Shown here: positions 35,101-42,386 of the stretch, piece by piece | Layout of the letters: every line of letters begins with the position of its first letter | How positions within the stretch are numbered: position 1 is the stretch's first letter | NCBI GenBank assembly: GCA_013360465.1 | Contig: JABWBO010000060.1 | Location: 1-42,386 of the forward strand | Origin: Anaerolineae bacterium | GTDB lineage: Bacteria > Chloroflexota > Anaerolineae > Aggregatilineales > Phototrophicaceae | DNA length: 42,386 nucleotides | Direction of reading: 5' to 3' | Notes under the pieces: generated by a model | Told to the model about the DNA's origin: nothing | Database searches by the model: none | Seen by the model: the letters and a program-made list of their open reading frames with translations, nothing else | Program-made: the position numbers and the translations under genes

Positions 35101-38001
35101 ATGACTCAGGACAAGATCGTCGTTCGCGGCGCGCGTGAACACAACCTGAAGAACATCGACGTGGAAATCCCGCGCAACAAGCTGGTGGTCGTCACGGGGC
35201 TGTCCGGTTCGGGCAAGTCCTCGCTGGCGTTCGATACGATATTCGCCGAAGGGCAGCGGCGCTATGTCGAAAGCCTGAGCGCCTACGCCCGACAGTTCCT
35301 CGGACAGATGGAGAAGCCCGATGTCGATCAAATCGAAGGGCTAAGCCCGGCGGTCTCCATCGATCAGAAGGGCGTGAGCCACAACCCCCGTTCGACGGTC
35401 GGCACGGTGACGGAGATCTACGACTACCTGCGTCTGCTCTATGCCCGCGTCGGCGTGCCGCACTGTCCTGTGTGCGGTGCAAAGGTCGAAGCGCAGACCG
35501 CCCAGCAGATCGTGGACGAGGTGAAGCTGCTGCCCGACGGCACGCGCGTGCAGGTCCTCGCCCCGCTGATCAAAGGGCGCAAGGGGACGCACGAAAAGGT
35601 CTTCGAAGATGCGCGCAAAGCCGGCTTCGCCCGCGTGCGCGTCGATGGCGAGGTGCGCGAGCTGGAAGAAGAGATCAAGCTCGACCGCTACAAGATTCAC
35701 AACATCGAACTGGTCGTGGACCGCCTGGTCATCCGCCACTATGCCGATGTCAAGTCGGAAGAAGCCCGCAATGCCGAGACCCGCCTGACCGACAGCATCG
35801 AGACGGCGCTGGAGATGGGCGACGGCGTGATGATCGTTAACAACATCAGCCTGGACTCACCCGCCGATACGGTTTACAGCGAGCTGCTGGCGTGCGTCAA
35901 CGGTCACGGCAGCCTGCCGGAGATCGAGCCACGCACCTTCAGCTTCAATACGCCGACAGGAGCCTGCCCCGCCTGTCAGGGGTTGGGCTTCCGCCTGCAA
36001 ATCGACCCCGATCTGGTGGTGCCGAATCCCGATCTCACGCTCGCCGAAGGGGCGATCAGCGGCAACGGCTGGAACACCGACGACGCGAACTCCTGGTCCG
36101 GCAGCCTGACGCGCGCCGTCGCCGACGCCTACAACGTGCCGTTTGACACGCCCTGGCGCGACCTCACCCAGGAGCAGCGCGACATCTTCCTGTATGGCAC
36201 AGGTAAGAACCGGGTGCGCGTGCGCTATACCAACCAGAACGGCGACTGGCGCGAATACATGACCACCTATGAAGGCGTGGTCAACAACCTGGAACGCCGC
36301 TACAAGGAGACGACCAGCGACTACATCCGTGAGCAGATCGAGATGGTCATGGCACAGGTCCCCTGCGCCACCTGCAACGGCAACCGGCTTCGCCCAGAAG
36401 CGCTGGCGGTCACGGTGGCAGATTACGCCATCAACGCCGTCACCGCCCTGCCCGTCTCCAACCTGGTCGAATGGGTCAACGCGCTGCGCGGTAAGAATGG
36501 GACGCCTCCCCTGCTCAACGAGCGGGAGCGACAGATCGCCCATCAGATCCTCAACGAGATCGAAGCCCGTGTCAACTTCCTGAACAACGTCGGTCTGGGG
36601 TATCTGAGCCTGGCGCGCTCGGCGGCGACGCTGAGCGGCGGCGAAGCGCAGCGCATCCGCCTGGCGACGCAGATCGGCAGCCGGCTGACCGGCGTGCTGT
36701 ACGTCCTGGACGAACCGAGCATCGGGCTGCACCAGCGTGACAACGCCAAGCTGATCCAAACTCTGATGGAGCTGCGCGATCTGGGCAACACCCTGCTGGT
36801 GGTGGAACACGACGAAGAGACGATGCGCTGTGCCGACTGGCTGATCGATCTGGGACCGGGCGCGGGCGAACACGGCGGACATGTCATCGCCGCCGGCACG
36901 CCGGAAGAGGTGGCGCAGGTCGAGGACAGCCTGACCGGAGCCTACCTTTCCGGTCGGCTGCGCATCGACATCCCGCCTACCCGCCGCCCCGGCAGCGGCA
37001 AGGCGCTGGTGGTGCGCGGCGCGCGCGAAAACAATCTGAAGAACATCAATGTCACCTTCCCCCTGGGCAAGTTCGTCTGCATCACCGGGGTGAGCGGCAG
37101 CGGCAAGAGTACGCTCATGGTGGATATCCTCTACCGCCGTCTGGCGCAGATCATCAACGGCAGCCGCGAACGTCCCGGAGTGCATGACGCTCTGGACGGC
37201 ATCGAGCATATCGACAAGATCATCAATATCGACCAGTCGCCCATCGGGCGGACGCCGCGCAGCAACCCCGCCACCTACACCAAGCTCTTCGACCAGATTC
37301 GCACGCTCTACAGCGAGCTGCCGGAAAGCAAGGTGCGCGGTTACAGCGCCGGGCGCTTCAGCTTCAACATCAAGGGCGGGCGCTGCGAGAAGTGCGAGGG
37401 GCAGGGGCAGCTCAAGATCGAGATGCAGTTCCTGCCCGACATCTACGTGCCCTGCGATGTCTGTCATGGCTCGCGCTACAACCGCGAGACGCTTCAGGTC
37501 CATTACAAGGGCAAGAGCATCGCCGAGGTACTCGACATGACGGTGAGCGAGGGCGTGGAGTTCTTCGCCAACATCCCCAGCATCGTCGTCAAGCTGGAGA
37601 CTTTAGAAGAGGTCGGTCTGGGCTACATCCACATCGGGCAGCCCGCCACCACGCTCAGCGGCGGCGAGGCGCAGCGCATCAAGCTGAGCCGCGAGCTAAG
37701 CAAACGGGCAACCGGGCAAACGCTCTACATCCTGGACGAGCCGTCCACTGGCTTACACGCGGCGGATGTGAAACGGCTGATCGCCGTGCTTCAGCAGCTC
37801 GCCGACGCCGGCAACACCGTGCTGGTGATCGAACACAACCTCGACATCATCAAGGTGGCGGATCATCTGATCGACATGGGACCGGAAGGCGGCGATGGCG
37901 GTGGATTGGTGATCGCCGAGGGGACGCCGGAAGAAGTGGCGCAGATCGAGATCAGCTACACGGGGCAGTTCCTGCGGCACGTCCTGGGCGTGCCCGCCTA
38001 A
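35101..38001 (+). CDS. uvrA: excinuclease ABC subunit A
   Basis: A 966-residue DNA-damage sensor of nucleotide excision repair, full length. It has two ABC ATPase modules: Walker A motifs [16 protein letters not shown] (about residue 33) and [16 protein letters not shown], and signatures [20 protein letters not shown] and [20 protein letters not shown], with LDEPSIGLH and LDEPSTGLH. The zinc-finger cysteines are [15 protein letters not shown] in the first half and [15 protein letters not shown] in the second, plus an additional CPVCGAKV site near residue 122. The start at 35101 ([20 protein letters not shown]) is standard. Its stop overlaps the convergent Uma2 stop. Confidence 0.97.
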   Translation: MTQDKIVVRGAREHNLKNIDVEIPRNKLVVVTGLSGSGKSSLAFDTIFAEGQRRYVESLSAYARQFLGQMEKPDVDQIEGLSPAVSIDQKGVSHNPRSTVGTVTEIYDYLRLLYARVGVPHCPVCGAKVEAQTAQQIVDEVKLLPDGTRVQVLAPLIKGRKGTHEKVFEDARKAGFARVRVDGEVRELEEEIKLDRYKIHNIELVVDRLVIRHYADVKSEEARNAETRLTDSIETALEMGDGVMIVNNISLDSPADTVYSELLACVNGHGSLPEIEPRTFSFNTPTGACPACQGLGFRLQIDPDLVVPNPDLTLAEGAISGNGWNTDDANSWSGSLTRAVADAYNVPFDTPWRDLTQEQRDIFLYGTGKNRVRVRYTNQNGDWREYMTTYEGVVNNLERRYKETTSDYIREQIEMVMAQVPCATCNGNRLRPEALAVTVADYAINAVTALPVSNLVEWVNALRGKNGTPPLLNERERQIAHQILNEIEARVNFLNNVGLGYLSLARSAATLSGGEAQRIRLATQIGSRLTGVLYVLDEPSIGLHQRDNAKLIQTLMELRDLGNTLLVVEHDEETMRCADWLIDLGPGAGEHGGHVIAAGTPEEVAQVEDSLTGAYLSGRLRIDIPPTRRPGSGKALVVRGARENNLKNINVTFPLGKFVCITGVSGSGKSTLMVDILYRRLAQIINGSRERPGVHDALDGIEHIDKIINIDQSPIGRTPRSNPATYTKLFDQIRTLYSELPESKVRGYSAGRFSFNIKGGRCEKCEGQGQLKIEMQFLPDIYVPCDVCHGSRYNRETLQVHYKGKSIAEVLDMTVSEGVEFFANIPSIVVKLETLEEVGLGYIHIGQPATTLSGGEAQRIKLSRELSKRATGQTLYILDEPSTGLHAADVKRLIAVLQQLADAGNTVLVIEHNLDIIKVADHLIDMGPEGGDGGGLVIAEGTPEEVAQIEISYTGQFLRHVLGVPA

Positions 38002-38579
38002 TCCTCTTCGACGGGGAGATCGGGGAAGAGGGTGCTGACCTGGGCGCGAAAGCCGGGCAGGACCTCTTCTCCGTCAAGCCAGTCGTCGCCGCTCAGCGTG
38101 CGCACCAGGACCGCCCCATCCGCCTGCATCCGGTGAACTCTCACCGTTTTGTGTTCCGGGTACATCAGGATGACCAGTCGAGACCCATAACGCAGGTATT
38201 TTTCGACCTTCTCCACCATCTCGGCGGCGGTGTTGCCGGGCGAGATCACCTCGACGGCGATATCTGGCGCGCCTCGGAAATGTTTCACCAGCTTGGGCAG
38301 ACGATGTCGAGCGATGAACGACACGTCGGACTTGTAGATCAGCCCCGGTGCTAGAACATAGTCGTTAGAGTCACCAAAAACGAATCCGATGGGATGATCG
38401 CGAACGAAAAGCATGAAAACGAATAGCGTTTGAGCAGCGACTAATCCGTGCAGTTGGCTTGGCGAAGGCATGTCAAGGATCACTCCATCGTGCAGTTCCA
38501 GGCTGCGCAGCGCATTCTCTGGACGTTCAGCATAGGCGAAGAACTCCTCCGCCGTCATCGTCACATCTTTGAGGGTCAT
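37998..38579 (-). CDS. Uma2 family protein, diverged copy
   Basis: A 193-residue Uma2/DUF820 protein, only distantly related to the tandem pair at 33831-34927. It contains [78 protein letters not shown] and [17 protein letters not shown]. Unlike the pair, it keeps the EVxSP...K arrangement of the nuclease-like core. The start at 38579 has GGAGATCG upstream. Its stop codon overlaps the uvrA stop on the other strand by 3 nt. Confidence 0.82.
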   Translation of the reverse strand: MTLKDVTMTAEEFFAYAERPENALRSLELHDGVILDMPSPSQLHGLVAAQTLFVFMLFVRDHPIGFVFGDSNDYVLAPGLIYKSDVSFIARHRLPKLVKHFRGAPDIAVEVISPGNTAAEMVEKVEKYLRYGSRLVILMYPEHKTVRVHRMQADGAVLVRTLSGDDWLDGEEVLPGFRAQVSTLFPDLPVEED

Positions 38580-38611
38580 CGTCACGATCTCCACTCTTTG
38601 CAACCCGTATA

Positions 38612-38923
38612 TCACTCGGCGGGGACGTCCCACGCTCGCCCATAGTTGACCTTCAGCTTGTCCATCACCGCCTGCCCCAGGTCTACGCCGCTGATGCTGG
38701 CGAGCTGCAGCAGATAGAGCATCACATCGGCAAGCTCACCGGGCAGGTCTTCGGGGTGGCGCGGCTGATCGTCCCACTGGAAGTGTTCCAGCACTTCCGA
38801 CGCCTCCAGCGCAAGCGAGATGGCGAGGTTGCGCGGCGTCTGCGGACGCTGCGAATCGGCAGCATACCAGCCTTTGCTCTCCACGAAGGCGTGCATGGCG
38901 TCGGTCAGCGTTTTCAAGTCCAT
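38612..38923 (-). CDS. MazG-type nucleotide pyrophosphohydrolase
   Basis: A 103-residue single-domain all-alpha NTP pyrophosphohydrolase. The magnesium-binding pattern ExxE...ExxD is visible in EASEVLEHFQW and ELADVMLYLLQLA. Enzymes of this kind (RS21-C6/dCTPase-like) hydrolyse non-canonical or excess dNTPs. The start at 38923 (MDLKTLTDAMHAFVESKGWY) is the family start; the longer frame from 39031 runs over the end of the upstream gene. It lies 11 nt after the sugar-transferase gene, probably in one transcript. Confidence 0.85.
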   Translation of the reverse strand: MDLKTLTDAMHAFVESKGWYAADSQRPQTPRNLAISLALEASEVLEHFQWDDQPRHPEDLPGELADVMLYLLQLASISGVDLGQAVMDKLKVNYGRAWDVPAE

Positions 38924-38934
38924 GTGAGCCTTGC

Positions 38935-40413
38935 TCAATAGGCATTCTGATCGCGGCGCAGGACGGTGTTGAGGATGGTGCGAATGACGATCTTGATGTC
39001 CAGCCAGAGCGACCAGTTCTCGATGTACCACAGGTCATAGATGGTGCGTTCGCTGATGCTGGTATCGCCGCGCAGCCCGTTGACCTGCGCCCAGCCAGTC
39101 ATGCCGGCTTTCTCGCGGTGGCGTTCCATGTAGCGCGGAATCTGTTCGCGGAACTGCTGGACGTACACCGGGCGTTCCGGGCGGGGACCGACCAGGCTCA
39201 TTTCGCCAATCAGCACATTGATCAGCTGCGGGAACTCGTCCAGATTGGTCTTGCGCAGAAAACGCCCGGAACGGGTGACGCGCGGGTCATTCTCCACCGT
39301 CCATCCCGGTCCGGTCGCTTCGGCGTCGATGCGCATCGAACGGAATTTGATCATCTCGAAGGGGCGCTCGTCCAAACCCATGCGGGTCTGCGTGTAGAAG
39401 ACCGGTCCGGGCGATTCCAGCTTGATCAGGATGGCGGTCAGCAGCATGAACGGCGACAGGAAGATCAGCCCGACCATCGCGCCGACGATGTCCATGCCGC
39501 GCTTGAAGCTGAGCCGCCAGCCGCGCATGGCGACATCGCGCACCGTGACCAGCGGCGTGCCGCCCAGGTCATCGACGGACAGATCGCGGGCGATATAGGC
39601 GAACATGTCGGGATAGATCTTGATGTCCACCCGCCCGCGCCGGCAGAACGAAATCAGCTCGACCAGTTCATCGCGGTGGGCATCCGGGACGGCGATGATC
39701 ACCTGCTCGACATTGTGCTGGTCGATCAGATACGCCAGTTCGGGGTAATGCCCCAGGATCGGCGCGCCAAGGTCCCGGCTCTTCTGATCGGAGCGCACGG
39801 TGACTACGCCGACCAGATGATAGCCGAGTTCCGGGCTGCCCTCGATCTTGCGGATGATCTCACGGGCGATCTTGCCCATGCCCACGACGATGAGATTGGC
39901 TTTCTCGATACCGCGCCGCCGCAGGAAGCGTCGCACCGCAGCGTTGATCTCCCGCCCCAGTATGACCAGGGCGACGCTGAAAATCCAGACGTAGAAGAAC
40001 ATGCTGCGCGGATAATCGACCGGCTCCAGCAGCGTATTTTTGAAGACCAGCTCCTGGATGCCGTTGACCATCAGCGCGCCGACCGTAACCGCGCCGAAGA
40101 TGTTGCGCGCGTGGTCGATGCGGCTGATCGCGCGGCGCAGATGATACATCTGGGTGAGGTAGAAGATGATGACGATGGTGCCAACATGGAGCAGCAGAGT
40201 CGGCACATATTTGTCGAGAGCGGGCTGCGCCGGCGGCGCGGTGAACAACGGCAGGTTCTCGCGCGCCCAGTAGCCCAGGATGAACGCCGCCGTCAGCGCG
40301 GCAATATCGGTGGCGATCAGCAGGATGCCGAGCAGCGCCTTGGCGAAGTCGGTACGACGCGAGGGGTCGCCGAGAGGCTCCGGCGGTCCGTCCAGCGATA
40401 CCGGTTCGATCAT
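38935..40413 (-). CDS. undecaprenyl-phosphate sugar-1-phosphate transferase
   Basis: A 492-residue WbaP/WcaJ-type membrane enzyme that starts assembly of an exopolysaccharide or cell-surface glycan by moving a sugar-1-phosphate onto undecaprenyl phosphate. The N-terminal half has about four helices, followed by a CoA-binding-like Rossmann domain ([21 protein letters not shown]). The C-terminal catalytic domain shows [53 protein letters not shown] and [17 protein letters not shown]. The start at 40413 ([15 protein letters not shown]) overlaps the glycosyltransferase stop by 4 nt; the longer frame from 40680 lies inside that gene and is rejected. Confidence 0.9.
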   Translation of the reverse strand: MIEPVSLDGPPEPLGDPSRRTDFAKALLGILLIATDIAALTAAFILGYWARENLPLFTAPPAQPALDKYVPTLLLHVGTIVIIFYLTQMYHLRRAISRIDHARNIFGAVTVGALMVNGIQELVFKNTLLEPVDYPRSMFFYVWIFSVALVILGREINAAVRRFLRRRGIEKANLIVVGMGKIAREIIRKIEGSPELGYHLVGVVTVRSDQKSRDLGAPILGHYPELAYLIDQHNVEQVIIAVPDAHRDELVELISFCRRGRVDIKIYPDMFAYIARDLSVDDLGGTPLVTVRDVAMRGWRLSFKRGMDIVGAMVGLIFLSPFMLLTAILIKLESPGPVFYTQTRMGLDERPFEMIKFRSMRIDAEATGPGWTVENDPRVTRSGRFLRKTNLDEFPQLINVLIGEMSLVGPRPERPVYVQQFREQIPRYMERHREKAGMTGWAQVNGLRGDTSISERTIYDLWYIENWSLWLDIKIVIRTILNTVLRRDQNAY

Positions 40414-41327
40414 CCCGTCGGTTTCGGCAGAACGGTCGGGCGGCGTATCTCCGTCCACAGCGGACGCCCGCCTTTCAGCAGTAACCCGCCGAGGATCAGC
40501 GTGTGCAGCCACAGGGGGGTAGTGCGGCGATAGTGCTTTTGGTAGAACAGCAGCATAGCGCGCCAGAACTCGAACTGCGCCCGCTTGCTTTGCCGACTTG
40601 CCGCCCTCTTGACGTGCTGCACGACGACCTGCGGATGGTACATCACGCGCCAGCCGGCGCTTTTTATCCTGAACGCCCAATCGATATCCTCTCCATACAT
40701 GAAAAAGGTCTCGTCCAGCAGCCCGACATCGCGGATCGCTTCGCGGCGCACCTGCATGTATGCTCCGACGACGGAGTCGACTTCCGCCTCTTCGTCAGCG
40801 GGAAGATACGTCATATTATAACGACCAAAACGCGGACTGCGAGGGAACACCTTCGCCAGACCGCTGAAGTGATAGAGCGAGACCATCGGCGTGGGGAAGC
40901 CGCGACGGCAGGCTTTATCCAGGCTGCCATCGGGCAGCACCAGCCGGGGACCGGCGACGCCGACCGAAGGGTTGGCGTCCATATAAGCGACCATGTTGTA
41001 CAGGGCACTCGGCGGGACTTCGGTATCCGGGTTCAGCAGCAGGGCGTAACGCGGCGCGCCGGCGTCGAACTCGCCCGCGCCATGAAACCCCAGATGGCGC
41101 AGCCCGACGTTGTTGCCCGCCGGGTAGCCGAGATTCTGGTCCAGGGCGATCAGCACAGTCTGCGGGAATTCAGCGCGCACCATCTCGGCGCTGCCATCCG
41201 CTGAAGCGTTGTCCACCAGGATGGCGCGGAAGGTGAATTCGCCCTGGCTGGCGTACACCGTTTGCAGGCAGGTGCGCAGCAGATCGCGCGTGTTCCAGTT
41301 GACGATGACGATTCCCAGATCGAGCAT
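40410..41327 (-). CDS. family 2 glycosyltransferase, rhamnosyltransferase-like
   Basis: A 305-residue GT-A fold enzyme with GIVIVNWNTRDLLRTCL (nucleotide-binding start), LVDNASADGSAEMVRAEFP, NLGYPAGNNVGLRH, LLLNPDTEVPPSAL (the DxD-like motif) and DETFFMYGEDIDWAFRIKSAGW (catalytic-base region). It transfers a sugar onto a growing surface glycan. The coupled gene downstream encodes the undecaprenyl-phosphate sugar transferase, so the two probably serve one polysaccharide. A C-terminal basic region, KRAASRQSKRAQFEFWRAML, may lie against the membrane. Confidence 0.9.
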   Translation of the reverse strand: MLDLGIVIVNWNTRDLLRTCLQTVYASQGEFTFRAILVDNASADGSAEMVRAEFPQTVLIALDQNLGYPAGNNVGLRHLGFHGAGEFDAGAPRYALLLNPDTEVPPSALYNMVAYMDANPSVGVAGPRLVLPDGSLDKACRRGFPTPMVSLYHFSGLAKVFPRSPRFGRYNMTYLPADEEAEVDSVVGAYMQVRREAIRDVGLLDETFFMYGEDIDWAFRIKSAGWRVMYHPQVVVQHVKRAASRQSKRAQFEFWRAMLLFYQKHYRRTTPLWLHTLILGGLLLKGGRPLWTEIRRPTVLPKPTG

Positions 41328-41395
41328 GTATTCTTCCCTTATCGGCGTGTACTCAGCGACTGGCGATTCTGAACACGAATCGGGACGCGCCGGGT

Positions 41396-41512
41396 TCAGT
41401 ACGGCTCAACCGCCAGGGCGTCAAGCAGCGGTACGAGGTGTTTGAGGTTGCGGGTGAACAACGGGATTTTCAGCCGCGCGCTGGGCGCGGCGATCAGGCA
41501 GTGGTCTACCAT
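41396..41512 (-). pseudogene. remnant of a PIN-domain (VapC-type) toxin gene
   Basis: This 38-codon frame reads MVDHCLIAAPSARLKIPLFT, then RNLKHLVPLLDALAVEPY. The LIAA...LxIPLxTRNxKHxxP...L.VxxPY pattern is the C-terminal third of a PIN-domain ribonuclease toxin. The N-terminal two thirds with the first acidic residues are missing. Its ATG overlaps the antitoxin stop (ATGGTAG), the normal place for the toxin start, so MVD may be the original start joined by a deletion of about 85-90 codons to the C-terminus. The product cannot be an active nuclease. Confidence 0.7.
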
Positions 41513-41780
41513 GTAAAGCGATCTCTAGATGCCTGACGGTGCGCCTCGACCCATTCGGCGGCATCTCCCCCGCCCCACGAGTCAGTGCCTTCGCAGCTGC
41601 CGATCAATCCAGATACCAGGATTTCGGCGGCAGACTTTCCGGCGAAACTCAGCGGCTCGCCCAGTTCGCCTCCGGCGCTTCGGGACTCGTCTGAAGCTAC
41701 AGCAATCGTGACGAACACATCAACCGACTTGAGCGCCAATGGCTGTTCCAGTTCAAGCCTCCCATCCGCGTCGATGCGGC

Positions 41781-41788
41781 CTCTGAGA
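41781..41788. repeat. left 8-bp target duplication CTCTGAGA
   Basis: CTCTGAGA is repeated exactly at 41916-41923, on either side of the element at 41789-41915. Removing one copy and the element restores a continuous antitoxin frame. Confidence 0.75.
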
Positions 41789-41915
41789 AACTGTTTGAAA
41801 AGCCGGTTTTCACACAACCTCACCCCGGAAACCCGACGGTTTCCTGCCCCTCTCCAATTGGAGAGGGGTGGTTGAGCGCAGCGAAACGGGGTGAGGTGAG
41901 CAGTTTGCAAACAGT
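41789..41915. mobile_element. MITE-like non-autonomous palindromic element
   Basis: A 127-bp element with short terminal inverted repeats (ACTGTTTG at one end, CAAACAGT at the other), longer sub-terminal complementarity (CCTCACCCC / GGGGTGAGG), a perfect palindrome around CCTCTCCAATTGGAGAGG and a GGAAACC/GGTTTCC hairpin. It is flanked by an exact 8-bp direct repeat. It encodes no transposase and would be moved by one acting in trans. ISL3, IS66 and IS1595 relatives make 8-bp duplications, but the terminal sequence does not identify a family. A truncated copy in reverse orientation lies at 10170-10261. Confidence 0.75.
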
Positions 41916-41923
41916 CTCTGAGA
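41916..41923. repeat. right 8-bp target duplication CTCTGAGA
   Basis: The exact partner of 41781-41788. The bases just outside the pair differ, so the duplication is exactly 8 bp. Confidence 0.75.
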
Positions 41924-41974
41924 GTCACGGTTTGCATCACGGTCTAGCTCCTCTCGCCTTACTTCTCAAGTGTA

Positions 41975-42386
41975 TCACGCTTTCGCCGTCGGCAGCGTGC
42001 GCGGCGGGTCTCCCTGAATCGCCGCTCGCAGCGCCGCCCGATCATCCCAGGGATACTCCGTCCCGCCGAACGCCATGCTCTGCTCGTGCCCCTTGCCGCA
42101 GGCGATCACCACATCGCCGGGGCGCGCCATCTGGCAGGCGGCGTACAGCGCCGCACCGCGATCTGGCACGCGGATGAAGGTCTGACCTTCCGTGCCGCCC
42201 GCCGCTTCCGCCGCCGCCGCCATCGTCGTCAGGATGTCATCCAGCGGCTCGCTGCGCGGGTCTTCAGCAGTCATAATAGTGAAATCGGCGAGGCGCGCGG
42301 CGGCTTCCGGCATCAGCCGGCGCTTCTCGCGGTCGCGCAGCCCGGCGCAGCCGAACACGGCGATCACTCGCCCGCCGTCGCCGGTC
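41975..42386 (-). CDS. murE: UDP-MurNAc-dipeptide ligase (MurE), C-terminal part
   Basis: The C-terminal domain of a Mur ligase, with its 5' end beyond the window. The frame is open to the edge. Visible are VFGCAGLRDREKRRLMPEAA, the MTAEDPRSEPLDDIL segment and IACGKGHEQSMAFGGTEYPWDD, the last being the substrate-binding motif of MurE, which adds the third peptide residue to UDP-MurNAc-L-Ala-D-Glu. The usual DNPR motif that selects meso-diaminopimelate is EDPR here, so the amino acid added (DAP, lysine or ornithine) is uncertain. Confidence 0.88.
   Translation of the reverse strand, partial: TGDGGRVIAVFGCAGLRDREKRRLMPEAAARLADFTIMTAEDPRSEPLDDILTTMAAAAEAAGGTEGQTFIRVPDRGAALYAACQMARPGDVVIACGKGHEQSMAFGGTEYPWDDRAALRAAIQGDPPRTLPTAKA

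Larger units (their letters stand above)
41506..41940 (-). pseudogene. antitoxin gene carrying an in-frame repeat insertion
   Basis: The frame starts at GTG 41940 or ATG 41937 (GAGGAG upstream). It reads MQTVTLR, then 45 codons that belong to the palindromic repeat, then GRIDADGRLELEQPLALKSV and, at the end, SFAGKSAAEILVSGLIGSCE and EWVEAHRQASRDRFTW. Without the insert, MQTVTLR-GRIDADGRLELEQPL is a normal AbrB/DUF104-like antitoxin start. The insert plus its 8-bp duplication is 135 bp, so the frame stays open. The altered protein could still be made, but with a hydrophilic Cys/Arg-rich insertion at its DNA-binding end. Its toxin partner is deleted. Confidence 0.7.

Noticed and set aside
35857-37503. 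A 548-codon open frame on the minus strand across uvrA
   Set aside because: It lies opposite a certain gene. High GC leaves the opposite frame free of stops; its translation is low-complexity and has no recognisable motif.
40414-40680. N-terminal extension of the sugar transferase
   Set aside because: It overlaps the glycosyltransferase coding region in another frame; the ATG at 40413 gives the normal ATGA coupling.

Overview
The window is GC-rich bacterial chromosome, most likely from Chloroflexota (Anaerolineae-like). This rests on gene content and protein style and has not been tested by search. Supporting signs are a LysW-type amino-carrier lysine/arginine cluster, split glycine decarboxylase (gcvPA/gcvPB), a B-type (ba3) cytochrome oxidase, a MurF-alanine racemase fusion, Uma2-family proteins and palindromic intergenic repeats. 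I found no rRNA, tRNA, CRISPR array, prophage or intact insertion sequence.

Layout: 1-2647 (+) is the end of a lysZ-lysJ-lysK operon. 2657-3282 (-) holds two small paralogous proteins of unknown function. 3414-6899 is a set of small independent genes: two flavin-type split-barrel proteins, a DUF3592 membrane protein, an RCK-type channel-like protein and two mini membrane proteins. 6923-10126 (-) encodes a CopC-CopD-propeller fusion and a secreted His/Asp-rich protein. 10368-13667 (-) is a sugar ABC importer (binding protein and two permeases) beside the debris of a probable glycosidase gene. 14122-17598 (-) is gcvH-gcvPA-gcvPB under a glycine riboswitch with its own terminator. 17650-20515 holds a vanadium-haloperoxidase-type enzyme divergent from a flavin oxidoreductase. 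21124-26243 (+) is a respiratory block: lipoprotein cytochrome c, ba3 oxidase subunits IIa, II and I, a small membrane protein, a double PCuAC copper chaperone and Sco. 26240-30865 carries murF-alr divergent from tgt, then a PstS-like lipoprotein. 30870-33767 has a TPR-like membrane protein, a PIG-L deacetylase and a DUF3048 protein. 33831-38579 has a tandem Uma2 pair, uvrA and a third Uma2. 38612-42386 (-) runs from murE (cut by the edge) through a wrecked toxin-antitoxin pair to a family 2 glycosyltransferase, a polyprenyl-phosphate sugar transferase and a MazG-type pyrophosphohydrolase.

Two themes tie genes together. One is copper supply: CopC/CopD, the His-rich protein, PCuAC and Sco are well suited to load the CuA and CuB sites of the nearby ba3 oxidase. 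The other is the cell envelope: murE, murF-alr, the glycosyltransferase and the undecaprenyl-linked sugar transferase.

The most unusual structure is at 41396-41940. A 127-bp palindromic, MITE-like element flanked by an exact 8-bp direct repeat has inserted in frame near the start of an antitoxin gene, and the overlapping PIN-type toxin gene is reduced to 38 codons. A truncated copy of the same element lies at 10170-10261. No clear candidate for a wholly new multi-gene system was found. The least explained material is the small paralogous protein pair at 2657-3282.
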